Counted from the first letter of the stretch, positions 25,901 to 34,177 are shown. The stretch: 64,000 bases of DNA from Chloroflexota bacterium (GCA_013112575.1 JABFGG010000023.1:1-64000), one strand, 5' to 3'. Notes: a model not told the origin generated them from the letters alone. Program-made: numbers and translations.

Positions 25901-27773
25901 TCTCCCCAAAAGCCTGCCCGTCATTTACCAATGGCATGAAGATGGCGGAACTTAGCGCGCCAAAGTTGCCCATATAGGGCGCGTAGACCTCGAACGCTTC
26001 CTGGTCGAGATTCAGGTCAGCACTTAGTAATGATTCGCCGCGGCTGGTGGCCGTGTTCTCAAAGTCCGGCTTGGTGGTTTTCAGGCCTTTGCCTGGCTGG
26101 GTATCGTAGCCGGAAACGCTGATCAGTGAGCTTCTGTGCAATTGCAGGTACTCGGCCTTTTCATCCAATAACAATATGGCCGCCTCATCGGCTTGCAGGA
26201 AACGCACGATCTCCAGCAACGAATATTTGAGCACCTCATCCAGGGTTGCACCAGAACTGGTCAGGCTGGCGATGCGACGCAGCGATTCGGAGCGCTGGGC
26301 CCGCCGGTTCGACTCGTGGATCAGGTTGGCATTCTCAATCACTGGCGCGGCCTGTTCGGCGATACGCTCCAACACGCGCAGATCGTGCGCTTCAAAGCTG
26401 CCGCCGTTACGTTTGTTGGCGGCCTGTAGATAGCCCAACATGTTATCGCCCGAGATCAGCGGCACTAAAACGGTTTCTTTTAGTCCAGCTGCCTGGGTTA
26501 GATGGCTCAATCCTAATTGTTCAAAGGTGGCATGGCTACGGGCGTCATCTACGTGGATCAACTGGCGTCGATCCCAGATATGTTGCGCCGGACTGCCCGG
26601 CGTGATCTCCGTGCGGTACAGCTCTACGAATTGTTGGGGCATGCCCTGGAAGGGAACCTGGCCCTCCAAACGCTTCTGGGTGTTGTCGTACACCAGGAAG
26701 CCCAATATTTCCGCATCTACCGCTTCCCCCACATTTTCGATGAGTTGTTGGTAAAAAGCTGCTGGCTCATCCAGCAAACCACCCAACTGGCCCATGTTTT
26801 CAAGGCCGGTCAGTGTTTCACTTTGGCGCTGCTGCACACGATTGTAAAGTGCCACGCCCGCCTGGCTGCTCAATATGCGTAATGCCGCCAGGTCGTTTTG
26901 AGAAAATGTCTTATCTTCATGCGTGGCAAGCTCCAGCGTGCCTACCAATTTGTCACCGGCCAAAAGCGGGATGCCCAAATAGGAGTGGAAGGGCACTGTA
27001 TCTGTTTCGCTGTTACTGTTCTGATTGACCAATTCGGCCACGTCAGCCACTAATAAGGGCTGGCGTTCTGTGATCAGATAATTTGAATACCCCAGTGTAT
27101 CGGCATAGGTTTGAAAAGCCACTTTGAGGCTGTGCTGCCCTTCGTCCAGCCCTCCCAGGCGGTAGGGCGTGAGTCTTTCGCGTTGCTCATCCCACAAGGC
27201 TACTTCCAGGAAGTCGGCTGGCACCAGGCGGGCTACGTTTTCGAGAATGGTACGAATGGTATTGTCCAGGTTGGGACTGGCGCTGATGGTTTGCCCGAGA
27301 TCGGCAAACACAGACAGGGCCAGGCTTGTGCCGCCATTTTGCCCTTCTGCGGTGAGTTGCGGGCGGCGCAGGCTGACCAACACATTGCTTGTGCTGCCAT
27401 TGGGCACAATATAGGATATGCCTTCGACGAGGTTATTTTCCAAGGTGAAGTTCGTTTGCCCGGCGGTGGCACATAAGCTGAGGAAACTGTCACTCGGGGC
27501 TGTACGTTGGGCCAATCGCTCCAGGTTAAGGGCATCTTCTGCCTGTAGCCCGAACCAGCGGCGTGCCTTGTCATTGGCGTATAACAAACGTCCGCCACTT
27601 TGCACGAGTAATACGGCATCATCGTTGGCGGGCAGGTCAAGCGCAATGGGGGGTTCAGTAATCTGCTGTTGGGATGCGCGGGTATCAGGGCGCAGGCGCG
27701 CCAACAGGAACAACGCCACGAAGAGCGCTACTCCTGCGATTGCCAGCACAAGACCCAACTGCATTGCGTTCAT
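22983..27773 (-). CDS. Multi-GAF/PAS hybrid-length sensor histidine kinase
   Basis: The 1596-residue protein has one N-terminal membrane helix (LGLVLAIAGVALFVALFLLA). A PAS-like region follows (about 40-95, DDAVLLVQSGGRLLYANDKA), then a chain of about six GAF-like domains. Recurring GAF pieces include FHSYLGIPLLAGDKLVGTLEL, ETVLVPLISGDNMLGYLQ and MAVPLIVGEEALGALLLF. A second PAS lies at about 1225-1345 (VLVTDRNGTISLFNEAAEEI). HisKA follows with His1367 in SHELRTPMTP, and then the ATPase domain with N-box VNLLDNAYKYTP, DDGIGIFPEEQ and GTGLGLPIVRE. It probably senses several small ligands or redox cues. It is flanked on both sides by response regulators on the same strand. Confidence 0.95.
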   Translation of the reverse strand: MNAMQLGLVLAIAGVALFVALFLLARLRPDTRASQQQITEPPIALDLPANDDAVLLVQSGGRLLYANDKARRWFGLQAEDALNLERLAQRTAPSDSFLSLCATAGQTNFTLENNLVEGISYIVPNGSTSNVLVSLRRPQLTAEGQNGGTSLALSVFADLGQTISASPNLDNTIRTILENVARLVPADFLEVALWDEQRERLTPYRLGGLDEGQHSLKVAFQTYADTLGYSNYLITERQPLLVADVAELVNQNSNSETDTVPFHSYLGIPLLAGDKLVGTLELATHEDKTFSQNDLAALRILSSQAGVALYNRVQQRQSETLTGLENMGQLGGLLDEPAAFYQQLIENVGEAVDAEILGFLVYDNTQKRLEGQVPFQGMPQQFVELYRTEITPGSPAQHIWDRRQLIHVDDARSHATFEQLGLSHLTQAAGLKETVLVPLISGDNMLGYLQAANKRNGGSFEAHDLRVLERIAEQAAPVIENANLIHESNRRAQRSESLRRIASLTSSGATLDEVLKYSLLEIVRFLQADEAAILLLDEKAEYLQLHRSSLISVSGYDTQPGKGLKTTKPDFENTATSRGESLLSADLNLDQEAFEVYAPYMGNFGALSSAIFMPLVNDGQAFGEIILGSYQTDFFTGGDIDSMASAVQQIARAMDRIMQQSAAIPVAMSRPSATTQKSLSEDKASTEDMQARAQRIRVGLDIAEIVNQQPDRSAVFSALSYQLQNKLDLQTVLIAEAAVGGPRLVHSLGISSEAGNPQAWLGQRNPLHFTLQSGKTLLVNDIEEDQDWQDNSLLKNLKANAFICLPIAANSHVEAAVLAVSREPLPTFEEEDQKIYDLIGNQVAFALQNLQLLGETRRRLREVNLLLDFSRQLGKQGPQDILRTLVESALRVLPTAHAALVFLWDSQEARLIPQAAAGYTDNDKLLQVSYGSDEALPGQTFQNGESIRIDELDFVEHYNISSDRLLLYREGSGGRVPVSSMLIPLQAGDTTLGVLTMDNFNTPAAFSEEDEALVRSLTQQTALSLENASFTSELEARVDRRTQALAREGQRTRTLLRISTELSASLDLEHVINRSLELLNEQTGAEQSTIVLYSEDEQQWQYRAGIGYTPSPPTGGREAQLKPGEGLAGWVIQERQSVVIKDLLEDERWKQLEEDKDNHRSAMAVPLIVGEEALGALLLFHREVNHFDEDQIDLIQAAANQFAVAINNAELFRLIRDQAEDLGSMLRNQQVEASRSIAMLAGVADGVLVTDRNGTISLFNEAAEEILALDSGEVVGKSLDDFLGLFGGAAQHWMETIKNWSETPGEQEEDEIYSEQVTLDDGRVVSVRLAQVSARDEFLGTVSIFRDVTHQVEVDRLKSEFVATVSHELRTPMTPIKGYIEFLLMGGAGDLNDKQMEFMQTIKHNTDRLSILVNDLLDVSRIEAGKIALSKQPLDMNEVAQLSIEQMLQQQYDGKKIEIGIEADDNLPLAYGDLERASQIMVNLLDNAYKYTPDGGRVKVRLKPAGVKVQVEVEDDGIGIFPEEQERIFERFFRGENPLVMSNAGTGLGLPIVRELVLMHNGEIWVDSSGVPGKGSTFTFTIPVYRSQRDSETEEE

Positions 27774-27779
27774 AGACGA

Positions 27780-28676
27780 TTAAACGTTGACGGTATCCTG
27801 ACGGCGGGCTTCGGCAGCCAGTTCGGTGATCTCGCGGATATCTGCGAATTCGTGCTTGGAACGTGAGACAATGCCGATGGATAGATTCATCAGTGGAGCC
27901 TGGTCCTTGGCCCCGCTTTCATTGGTCGTAGCAATAAAGCCTTGTTCTCGGTCGGTGAAAGAGTAATGGGACAGGGCCTGTTCGTTGAAGCGCTGTTTGA
28001 ACGCCGCCGCGATCTCATCTGAATTGGCTTCATTGCTGATTACGATAAAGCTCTCCCCGCCGGGGTGCCCGATAAAATCATTGTCCGAGCCGTGCTCATC
28101 CACCACTTCACCTAGGAGCATGGCCGAAAAACGCAGGAGGTCATCGCCTGCCACAAAGCCATACACGTCCTTGAAGGGGTCGAAGTGGTTGATGCGGATA
28201 TCTAGATAGGACCAATCATCGCTGCGGATGATCTCGCGCAGTTGATCTTCGATCAGGCGGCCAGAAGGCAAACCGGAACGTGGGTCGGTGAGGGCTTCGC
28301 GTTCGGCGCGGCTGATGGCGTTCTGCACGCGTAGTTTGAGCTCCTCAATATCAAAGGGCTTGGTGATGTAATCGTCTGCCCCCAATTCCAGACCCTGGAT
28401 CTTGTCACTGCGTTCATCTTTTTGGGTGAGGAAGATGACCGGTATGTGGCTGGTGCGCGTGTTGGTGCGCAAGCGGCGACATACTTCATAGCCGTCAATG
28501 TCGGGCAGCATGATGTCCAGCACGATCAGCCGCGGCAGGCTTTGCCGGGTTTTTTCAAGAGCCTCCTCGCCGCGCCCGGCGACATCCACGTCGTAGTCCT
28601 GGCTCTTGAAATAAATACTCAGCATATTGGAGATGTCGTGATCGTCCTCCACGACCAGAATTCTCGCTTTGCTCAT
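27780..28676 (-). CDS. Response regulator with degenerate GGDEF domain
   Basis: A GGAGG ribosome site precedes the ATG. Residues 1-120 form a receiver (VVEDDHDISNML, phospho-Asp in LIVLDIMLPDIDGYEV, Lys in DYITKPFDIEELK). Residues about 130-298 follow the GGDEF layout (ALTDPRSGLPSGRLIEDQL), but the signature is GGESF inside GHPGGESFIVIS. Diguanylate cyclase activity is therefore unlikely, and a binding or scaffold role is more probable. The kinase starts 6 bases after this stop codon. Confidence 0.9.
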   Translation of the reverse strand: MSKARILVVEDDHDISNMLSIYFKSQDYDVDVAGRGEEALEKTRQSLPRLIVLDIMLPDIDGYEVCRRLRTNTRTSHIPVIFLTQKDERSDKIQGLELGADDYITKPFDIEELKLRVQNAISRAEREALTDPRSGLPSGRLIEDQLREIIRSDDWSYLDIRINHFDPFKDVYGFVAGDDLLRFSAMLLGEVVDEHGSDNDFIGHPGGESFIVISNEANSDEIAAAFKQRFNEQALSHYSFTDREQGFIATTNESGAKDQAPLMNLSIGIVSRSKHEFADIREITELAAEARRQDTVNV

Positions 28677-28688
28677 ATGTGCCTCCAG

Positions 28689-29786
28689 TTAGACCAATAC
28701 CGGGCGCTGCCCGTGGCGGGCGCGCTGGCGTACTTTTTCGATATGTTCTGCGCTCACGGCTTTTTCAAAGGAACGGAAACCGCTCAGGCGAAAACCGTGT
28801 TTGTGTGCAATCGTTGCGATCTCTTCTACTCTTTCTTTCTTGATCTCTTTACCCAGGGTGTAATCCTCAAAGCGGCCTTCTAGCGTCAAGGCGATGGTTT
28901 CGGCCATGCAGGCGTAGGCTTTGCTGCGGGGGAAGCCAAAATCAAAATTGAATTCCACCGGGCCGGGCACTTCCACCATGCCACCTTCAATCACCAAAAC
29001 ATCATCGCGCTGCATGGCTACTTTTGTAGAAACATCACGCGGGCGGGCCACGTCACATACCACACTGCCGGGTTGTAAATGTTCAGGTTCAATGATCGCA
29101 CCCAGGGAACTCGTTACTGTGAGTATCAGGGGAGTGTCACCCAGGCCATCCAGGTTCGTGCTGATCTTCACACGTGCCTGTGGATTCTGGGCTTGAATGT
29201 GCTCGCGCAGTTCTTCCAATGCGGCCTGCCGCCGACCGATCAAGTGCAATTCGGCTACTTTCCCGGCCAGCAGTTCGGCACACACGCGGCCAATAGTGCC
29301 TGTGGCGCCTACTACTGCTGCGTTGGTATCCGCAATGGGTCGTTCCATCACTCGTGCAGCAGCTTCTAAAGCTTCAACAGCCACCGCGATGGTGTAGGCG
29401 TCACCCGTAGTGACGGGCACGTCCAGTCCATTAGCAATGCTGATGCCCGCATCACCAATCACCGAAGTGAAGGCGCCCAAGCCCAGCATATTTGCGCCCA
29501 GCCTCTCAGCCATGCGACCAGTTTGTATAATCTTACGGTATACAGTTGCTTCTGGCAACTGCAGCATACGACGGGGAGTGTAAGGCGCGGCGATCAACCA
29601 GCCTGTGATCTGCTTTCCTGTGGCGGCTGAGATAATTCCTTGCACTTCTGATAAGAAAATCGGTGGGAAAAAAGTTGAGAAGAAGTCGATCTGGCGCTCG
29701 CTCAGCATTTTGCCGAGGAGCGGGAATTTGCGGCTGACGTCTCGTTTGGGGTCGATGGGATGGATGATAAAGGCAAAGCTGTCCAT
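28689..29786 (-). CDS. Acyl-ACP reductase-like (AAR-type) dehydrogenase
   Basis: The protein (365 residues from the ATG at 29786; a GTG six bases upstream overlaps the previous stop) matches cyanobacterial long-chain acyl-ACP reductase along its length. It has SAATGKQITGWLIAAPYTP, LGLGAFTSVIG, VTTGDAYTIAVAVEALEAAA, the NAD(P) loop VVGATGTIGRV, and IEGGMVEVPGPVEFNFDFGFP. In KAYACMAETIALTLEGR the Cys aligns with the catalytic Cys of that enzyme. It may reduce acyl thioesters to fatty aldehydes; no aldehyde-deformylating oxygenase is nearby. An unrelated shikimate-dehydrogenase-like role is the alternative. Confidence 0.75.
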   Translation of the reverse strand: MDSFAFIIHPIDPKRDVSRKFPLLGKMLSERQIDFFSTFFPPIFLSEVQGIISAATGKQITGWLIAAPYTPRRMLQLPEATVYRKIIQTGRMAERLGANMLGLGAFTSVIGDAGISIANGLDVPVTTGDAYTIAVAVEALEAAARVMERPIADTNAAVVGATGTIGRVCAELLAGKVAELHLIGRRQAALEELREHIQAQNPQARVKISTNLDGLGDTPLILTVTSSLGAIIEPEHLQPGSVVCDVARPRDVSTKVAMQRDDVLVIEGGMVEVPGPVEFNFDFGFPRSKAYACMAETIALTLEGRFEDYTLGKEIKKERVEEIATIAHKHGFRLSGFRSFEKAVSAEHIEKVRQRARHGQRPVLV

Positions 29787-29788
29787 CG

Positions 29789-31066
29789 TCACCAGGTTTC
29801 GCGATCAGTTTCACCGGGCCGCGGATACTGTCTTGGGTGCAGTTCTGCGCCGCGCAAATGGTGATGGTCGCTGTCTTCGTAATTGACATCTTTGGTGATC
29901 ACCCGCCGTGTGTTGGAAGCCACAATGACCACATCCGATTCGATGGTGCGTGCCGGGGACACGATGATGCCTGAACCCAGGCGGCAGTTGTGCCCCACAC
30001 AACCACCCAGAACCGGTCGCTTGGAGTCGACCAATTGATTGTTCCCGTCACGTGCCCTTATTTCGAGGGGCAGCAGGTTGTAATCGGTGAACGTGGAACC
30101 GGCCCCCACGAAAGTATTGCGCCCGATCACGCACATTTGCAGGCAGGTATTTTGGGCCACCATGCTGTTGTCCATAATCGTTGTCATGAACAGCGCAGCA
30201 CGGAAAGGCAGGAAAGCGCCATCGCCCACGACGGACAATAGCAGTTGGCAACCCTGGGATATATTGACGTTATTACCGATCACACAGTTGTCGATCACTG
30301 CCCCCGCCCCGATGGTGACATTGTCCCCGATAGTGGTGGGGCCGTGGATCACGGCGCTGGGGTCGATCGTGCAGTTCTCGCCGATCTGCACTAGCCCGCT
30401 GCTTTCCAATACCTGTTTGCCTTCATATATTGCTTTGCTCAGGATACCTAATTTGAAGAACACTTCCTTGTTGAGGCGTTGCTCAAAGCGCACGCCCTGC
30501 GCGAACAGGCTAAAGACCACTTCGGCGATGAAGATGTGTACCCAGGCATCAATGGCGATCAAGGCCCGTATGGGCACTTGGAAGGTGAGGTCACCCTGTT
30601 CTATGGCCATATAAGTAGGCACATGATAGTAGCCTACTTCACTGGCCTGTAATTCGATGATCAGCGGTTCTGCATCTGGGACGGGCCCGTTCGGGAAGTA
30701 CCACAGGTCGGCCATATATAAGCCGCCTGCCGGGGAATAGGATGTGGAAAGCGGCAGGGCATGTTCGCGGAAAGCAGGGTCGGTTGGTGAGAAGGCCGCG
30801 CGTGCCGGTTGGTTGCGGCGTTTGGCTTCTTCGATGAAGGTGCGTATGTAATGCTCATCAAAAAAGAGATTGTCACGGTAGACCAGACAGGCTTCGTTGC
30901 TGGGGGGTATCTCGCTGAGGTCTGACACCTCTAGCACGCGGTCAATATAGGGAGCCAATATGTCACGCTGGTGCAGCCAGAGCGGTTTGTTCTGGATGCG
31001 CAGGTCGCGGGCGCGTTCATTGAAGGGGTGGATATAACGCCGGTCTTGGAGAATGATCTTTAACAT
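29789..31066 (-). CDS. Sugar nucleotidyltransferase-like protein with left-handed beta-helix domain
   Basis: I take the ATG at 31066 (MLKIILQDRRYIHPFNERAR), 8 bases after the preceding stop. Residues 1-230 recall the NTP_transf_4 group (ARDLRIQNKPLWLHQRDIL, EACLVYRDNLFFDEHYI). Residues about 245-390 are hexapeptide repeats (IGENCTIDPSAVIHG, TIGDNVTIGAGAVIDN, VIGNNVNISQGCQ) forming a left-handed beta-helix as in acyltransferases. The clear N-terminal nucleotide-binding motif LxxGxGTR is absent. It could transfer an acyl group to a sugar or lipid. Its stop overlaps the start of the AAR-like gene. Confidence 0.7.
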   Translation of the reverse strand: MLKIILQDRRYIHPFNERARDLRIQNKPLWLHQRDILAPYIDRVLEVSDLSEIPPSNEACLVYRDNLFFDEHYIRTFIEEAKRRNQPARAAFSPTDPAFREHALPLSTSYSPAGGLYMADLWYFPNGPVPDAEPLIIELQASEVGYYHVPTYMAIEQGDLTFQVPIRALIAIDAWVHIFIAEVVFSLFAQGVRFEQRLNKEVFFKLGILSKAIYEGKQVLESSGLVQIGENCTIDPSAVIHGPTTIGDNVTIGAGAVIDNCVIGNNVNISQGCQLLLSVVGDGAFLPFRAALFMTTIMDNSMVAQNTCLQMCVIGRNTFVGAGSTFTDYNLLPLEIRARDGNNQLVDSKRPVLGGCVGHNCRLGSGIIVSPARTIESDVVIVASNTRRVITKDVNYEDSDHHHLRGAELHPRQYPRPGETDRETW

Positions 31067-31074
31067 ATCAGTTT

Positions 31075-31710
31075 TTACGCAGCCGGTTTGAGGGGGATGT
31101 GTATCTGGCAAACATCCTCATCCATTGTGAATGTCTTGGCAGCTTGCAGATGAAAGTTCTTGCCGCCGCTGACCCAATACAAAGCGGCCCTCAACAGGCC
31201 CGTGAAAAAATGTGCCAGGCTATCGGCTTCTTTGTCTTCAAGAGAGCAGTCCGTAACACTCAACTGCACGTACTCTTCATTTTGCAAGAAACTTGCTTTT
31301 GATAAGCCCAGTTCATTGAGCAGGGCTGTTATCGCTGCAACTGCCTCAGGCAGTTTGCGGCGCAAGGGCAAGAGTTGAAAGCTGCTGTTTGTGAGACCCA
31401 GGTCCGGACCAAACGCGCGTAAGGCTGGTGAAAAACTGGCTTCGCCGGTGCGCTGTGTAATACCCTGAGCACTGCGTTGTGGATAGCTTTGTTTCATTAC
31501 TAGAAGTATACGTTTCAAGCTGTTAAATGAGAATTGTAAATCCGAGTCGAAGTCGGGGAGGCTGTCTTCCAGTTCAGGAAGGCCAGCTTCCTTTATTAGT
31601 GCATTGGCTTGTGGCTGTCCCACGACCTCTGCCAGCGCGCCTGCAAAAATTTGCCCGAACCGCGTCTCAAATCTCTCGCTGCTGGCCTCAATTGGCACGG
31701 ACGGATTCAT
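31075..31710 (-). CDS. V4R-like (hydrocarbon-binding) domain protein
   Basis: The ATG at 31710 overlaps the end of the hydrolase gene; an in-frame TTG lies nine bases upstream. The 211-residue protein has an N-terminal helical region (FGQIFAGALAEVVGQPQANA) and a C-terminal half reminiscent of V4R domains (LAHFFTGLLRAALYWVSGG, with Cys in DVCQIHIPL). V4R proteins bind small hydrophobic ligands or act as adaptors. The match is weak and rests on pattern. No membrane segment is seen. Confidence 0.45.
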   Translation of the reverse strand: MNPSVPIEASSERFETRFGQIFAGALAEVVGQPQANALIKEAGLPELEDSLPDFDSDLQFSFNSLKRILLVMKQSYPQRSAQGITQRTGEASFSPALRAFGPDLGLTNSSFQLLPLRRKLPEAVAAITALLNELGLSKASFLQNEEYVQLSVTDCSLEDKEADSLAHFFTGLLRAALYWVSGGKNFHLQAAKTFTMDEDVCQIHIPLKPAA

Positions 31711-32509
31711 CCTGGTCAAGGAATTCTTTGAGATCGCGCATGAAATCTTCGGGCTTATCTAGCATAGGAAAATGCCCGGCATCTGTATAACGCTGTATGC
31801 ATGCTTGCGGTGCGCCTTCTTCTAGCGGCTGCCACTGTTTGGGATTCACGATAATATCTTTGTCGCCATACATGCCTAGCGAAGGTACCCTTATCTGACC
31901 GAGCACGGGGCGCAGGTCTGTATTACGTAAGGAAGCGATGCTGATGAGGAAGGACTCCAGACTGGTTTTGGAAAGGTCGGCAGAGATCATCTCTGCCCAG
32001 CGCTCGTCACGCGTGATTACCGGGGACGCCGCCCGAATGCCTAGCTTGAGTGCCCAAAGGGTGTTGTGTGCCAGGGCTGCCAGTGGACGCACCCCGGCCA
32101 GTTTGAGCATAAAGGCCAGCGATTCACCGTTGATAGGGGAACCGATCACGGCCACTTTGCTGACGCGTTCCGGGTAATGTACAGCCAGTGAAAGGGCCAC
32201 CGTGCCCCCCATGCTGTGGCCTACGATAGGCGCCTGCGCGATGCCCAGGGTCTCCATGAATTCGTTGACCAAGGATACGAAATCACCCACAGCATATGAA
32301 TTGCGCACGTTCCCATTGCCGTTATGGATGCCCGACTCGCCAAAGCCCCAGAAGTCCAGGGCATAGGTGCGGTAATGTTTACTCAGGTGGGACATGGTTT
32401 CCTGCCACAAGCCCCAGGAACCTAACCAACCGTGCAGCAGGATCACCGGCTTGCCGCGCCCATAGACTTCGTAATGCACCAGGCCTTGGTCGGTGGTGAG
32501 TGTGGACAT
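31688..32509 (-). CDS. Alpha/beta hydrolase
   Basis: The 273-residue protein has all expected elements: HYEVYGRGKPVILLHGWLGS, the nucleophile elbow PIVGHSMGGTVALSLA, the acid in LGMYGDKDIIVNP and the His in TDAGHFPMLDKPED. It therefore looks active, as an esterase, lipase or similar enzyme of the cytoplasm. It shares the start pattern and the HFPMxDK ending with the nucleophile-less protein at 21791, so the two are paralogues at opposite ends of one operon. Confidence 0.92.
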   Translation of the reverse strand: MSTLTTDQGLVHYEVYGRGKPVILLHGWLGSWGLWQETMSHLSKHYRTYALDFWGFGESGIHNGNGNVRNSYAVGDFVSLVNEFMETLGIAQAPIVGHSMGGTVALSLAVHYPERVSKVAVIGSPINGESLAFMLKLAGVRPLAALAHNTLWALKLGIRAASPVITRDERWAEMISADLSKTSLESFLISIASLRNTDLRPVLGQIRVPSLGMYGDKDIIVNPKQWQPLEEGAPQACIQRYTDAGHFPMLDKPEDFMRDLKEFLDQDESVRAN

Positions 32510-32537
32510 AGCTAAGATGGGGAAGCGCGGTTTTCGC

Positions 32538-33071
32538 TCAGCCGGTGTCGAGTTCTTGCAGCACTGCCGTCAGCAATGCCAGCAAGTTGTTCTTCACCGA
32601 CTCTTTGTCGATCGATACACAGGGCAACAGCTCAACGTCGGGGGAGAGGCGCAAGGCAATGCGCATGTCTTCAACTTCCCAGGCATCGGGCAGGTCTTGT
32701 TTGTTGGCAGCAACAACGTAAGGGGTCGGGGCGTAGGCGCGGAAGGTCTCGAGGATGGTGCGTGCTTCGCGGAAGGTCTCAGGGCGGGTGCTGTCTACCA
32801 TCACGATGAAGCCCAGCATGCCTTCTGAAAGGATCTCCCACATGAAATCAAAGCGCTTTTGGCCGGGAGTGCCGAACATGTATAGTGTAAGGTCATCATC
32901 AACGGTGATGCGCCCAAAGTCCATGGCGACCGTGGTCTGTTCTTTGACCTTCTCGGCTTCGCTGCTGATGCTGCGCTCTGTCGAGACCACGTCAATTTCG
33001 CTGACGGTCTGGATGAATTCCGTTTTGCCAGCGTTGAAGGGGCCTGTAACCACCATTTTGACTGTTTGCAT
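32538..33071 (-). CDS. MglA/Arf-like small GTPase
   Basis: The 177-residue protein is a Ras-like G domain: P-loop VVTGPFNAGKTEFIQT, switch I area with Thr in EQTTVAMDFG, G3 as LYMFGTPGQKRF (GTPG in place of DxxG), G4 VAANKQDLPD and G5 near LPCVSID. It is close to bacterial single-domain GTPases of the MglA/CvnD type that set polarity or assemble signalling complexes. The DUF4388 gene lies 34 bases upstream and may encode its partner or regulator. No roadblock (MglB-like) gene is visible. Confidence 0.92.
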   Translation of the reverse strand: MQTVKMVVTGPFNAGKTEFIQTVSEIDVVSTERSISSEAEKVKEQTTVAMDFGRITVDDDLTLYMFGTPGQKRFDFMWEILSEGMLGFIVMVDSTRPETFREARTILETFRAYAPTPYVVAANKQDLPDAWEVEDMRIALRLSPDVELLPCVSIDKESVKNNLLALLTAVLQELDTG

Positions 33072-33105
33072 ACGCGCTTACCCTGATAAAGTAATTGATA
33101 AAAAC

Positions 33106-33927
33106 CTAAAGGGAACGAATGCGTCCCACAATACGGTTGACGAAATTCTTCTTTTCTTCCTGGGTTTCACCCGGAATGGATTCTTTGACGCCGGGCAGTG
33201 TTTCTTTGATGCCGCCGGGACGTACCAGTTCGACCAGACCCGCCTGCAACAAACCATACACAATACGGCGGATCTCCATTTCGTTCATCTTTGTGGCTTT
33301 GGAGATCTGGTTGATGCTGTTCTTGGGATTGATGTAAGAGACGACTTTCCATTCCTGTACACTGAGGTTCACGTTGCGCATGTTGACGCCGGGCCGTTCG
33401 GTGAACTGCAAGGCCATTTCCAGGTTGGGAATCTCGTCGCTTAACTGCTCCCACTCGTTGATGCGGCGGGAGCCTTCGATGATGATGTTTTCCAGTTCCA
33501 GGCGTACAGGAATCTTGTCGGGCGGCACCATCTCATCGGCTTCAAAATGGAAGAAGCCCTCGGCCCAGGTAAACAGTTTATGGATGATGTCAGCAAAATG
33601 GCTTTGCAGGCTGGCGATGATATCTTCTTGCGTCACGTAGCCGGCATTGATTAGCAGCAGACCTAACTCTTTATCGCCCATGTTCCCGGCGCGTTTTTGC
33701 AGTGTGCCGTATTGGGCATCACTGATCACGTGGGCATTGTGCAGTATGGCGCTGAGGCTGTTGTCATCTGTCCCCATGCGAGCGTAGGCCAGCTTGCCTT
33801 CGCGGAAAGCCACCTGAGCGCTTTCGTTCGGCCCTTCAATAATAAGAGAGCCGCTTTTTTGCGCCAGGTTGATCAGGTTGAGCAGTTGCGTAATTGTAAA
33901 ATCGCGTAAATTGCCCTTAAGAGCCAT
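33106..33927 (-). CDS. DUF4388 protein with C-terminal winged-helix-like domain
   Basis: I use the ATG at 33927 because the DUF4388 domain starts there: MALKGNLRDFTITQLLNLIN, SGSLIIEG, VAFREGKLAYARMG. The central part continues with AGYVTQEDIIASLQSHFADI and LFTWAEGFFHFEADE. The last 90 residues look like a winged helix (VVSYINPKNSINQISKATKM, IRRIVYGLLQAGLVEL). DUF4388 (PatA-type) proteins occur with GTPases and two-component systems. This is the first gene of the operon. It has 273 residues and no membrane part. Confidence 0.82.
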   Translation of the reverse strand: MALKGNLRDFTITQLLNLINLAQKSGSLIIEGPNESAQVAFREGKLAYARMGTDDNSLSAILHNAHVISDAQYGTLQKRAGNMGDKELGLLLINAGYVTQEDIIASLQSHFADIIHKLFTWAEGFFHFEADEMVPPDKIPVRLELENIIIEGSRRINEWEQLSDEIPNLEMALQFTERPGVNMRNVNLSVQEWKVVSYINPKNSINQISKATKMNEMEIRRIVYGLLQAGLVELVRPGGIKETLPGVKESIPGETQEEKKNFVNRIVGRIRSL

Positions 33928-34060
33928 GCATTGGCCTACGAATGAGATAAGAGTGCTTAAATAGATAAAAAGCATCGCGATTATACATGCTGGCAGATAG
34001 GCCGTCAAACCGCATGCATTACAGTTATGTAATGCGGCGAGTGTATTCTGTCTGTGCGCC

Positions 34061-34089
34061 TTGACACAGGTATAGCCTGTGAATATAAT
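34061..34089 (+). promoter_or_regulatory. Consensus promoter of tRNA-Asn
   Basis: TTGACA (34061-34066), exactly 17 bases, TATAAT (34084-34089). The tRNA begins 16 bases later. It is the strongest sigma-70-type promoter in the window. Confidence 0.9.
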
Positions 34090-34104
34090 CCACCCGCTTA
34101 TCCT

Positions 34105-34176
34105 TCCTCAGTAGCTCAATGGCAGAGCGACCGGCTGTTAACCGGTAGGTTCCTGGTTCGAGTCCAGGCTGAGGAG
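34105..34176 (+). tRNA. tRNA-Asn (GTT)
   Basis: The acceptor stem tcctcag / ctgagga, a D-arm (agctcaatggcagagc), an anticodon stem ccggc / accgg-type with loop ctgttaa (anticodon GTT) and a T-arm (ggttcgagtcc) are all present in 72 bases. CCA is not encoded. Its 3' half is the attachment site of the element that follows. Confidence 0.95.
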
Positions 34177-34177
34177 C
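34138..34177 (+). repeat. Left attachment site (tRNA-Asn 3' end)
   Basis: The 40 bases from ttaaccggtagg to ctgaggagc are the 3' half of the tRNA gene and recur exactly at 45947-45986. Confidence 0.92.

Noticed and set aside
21791..33927. Alkane biosynthesis operon (AAR plus ADO)
   Set aside because: Only the reductase-like gene is present; no ferritin-like aldehyde-deformylating oxygenase was found.
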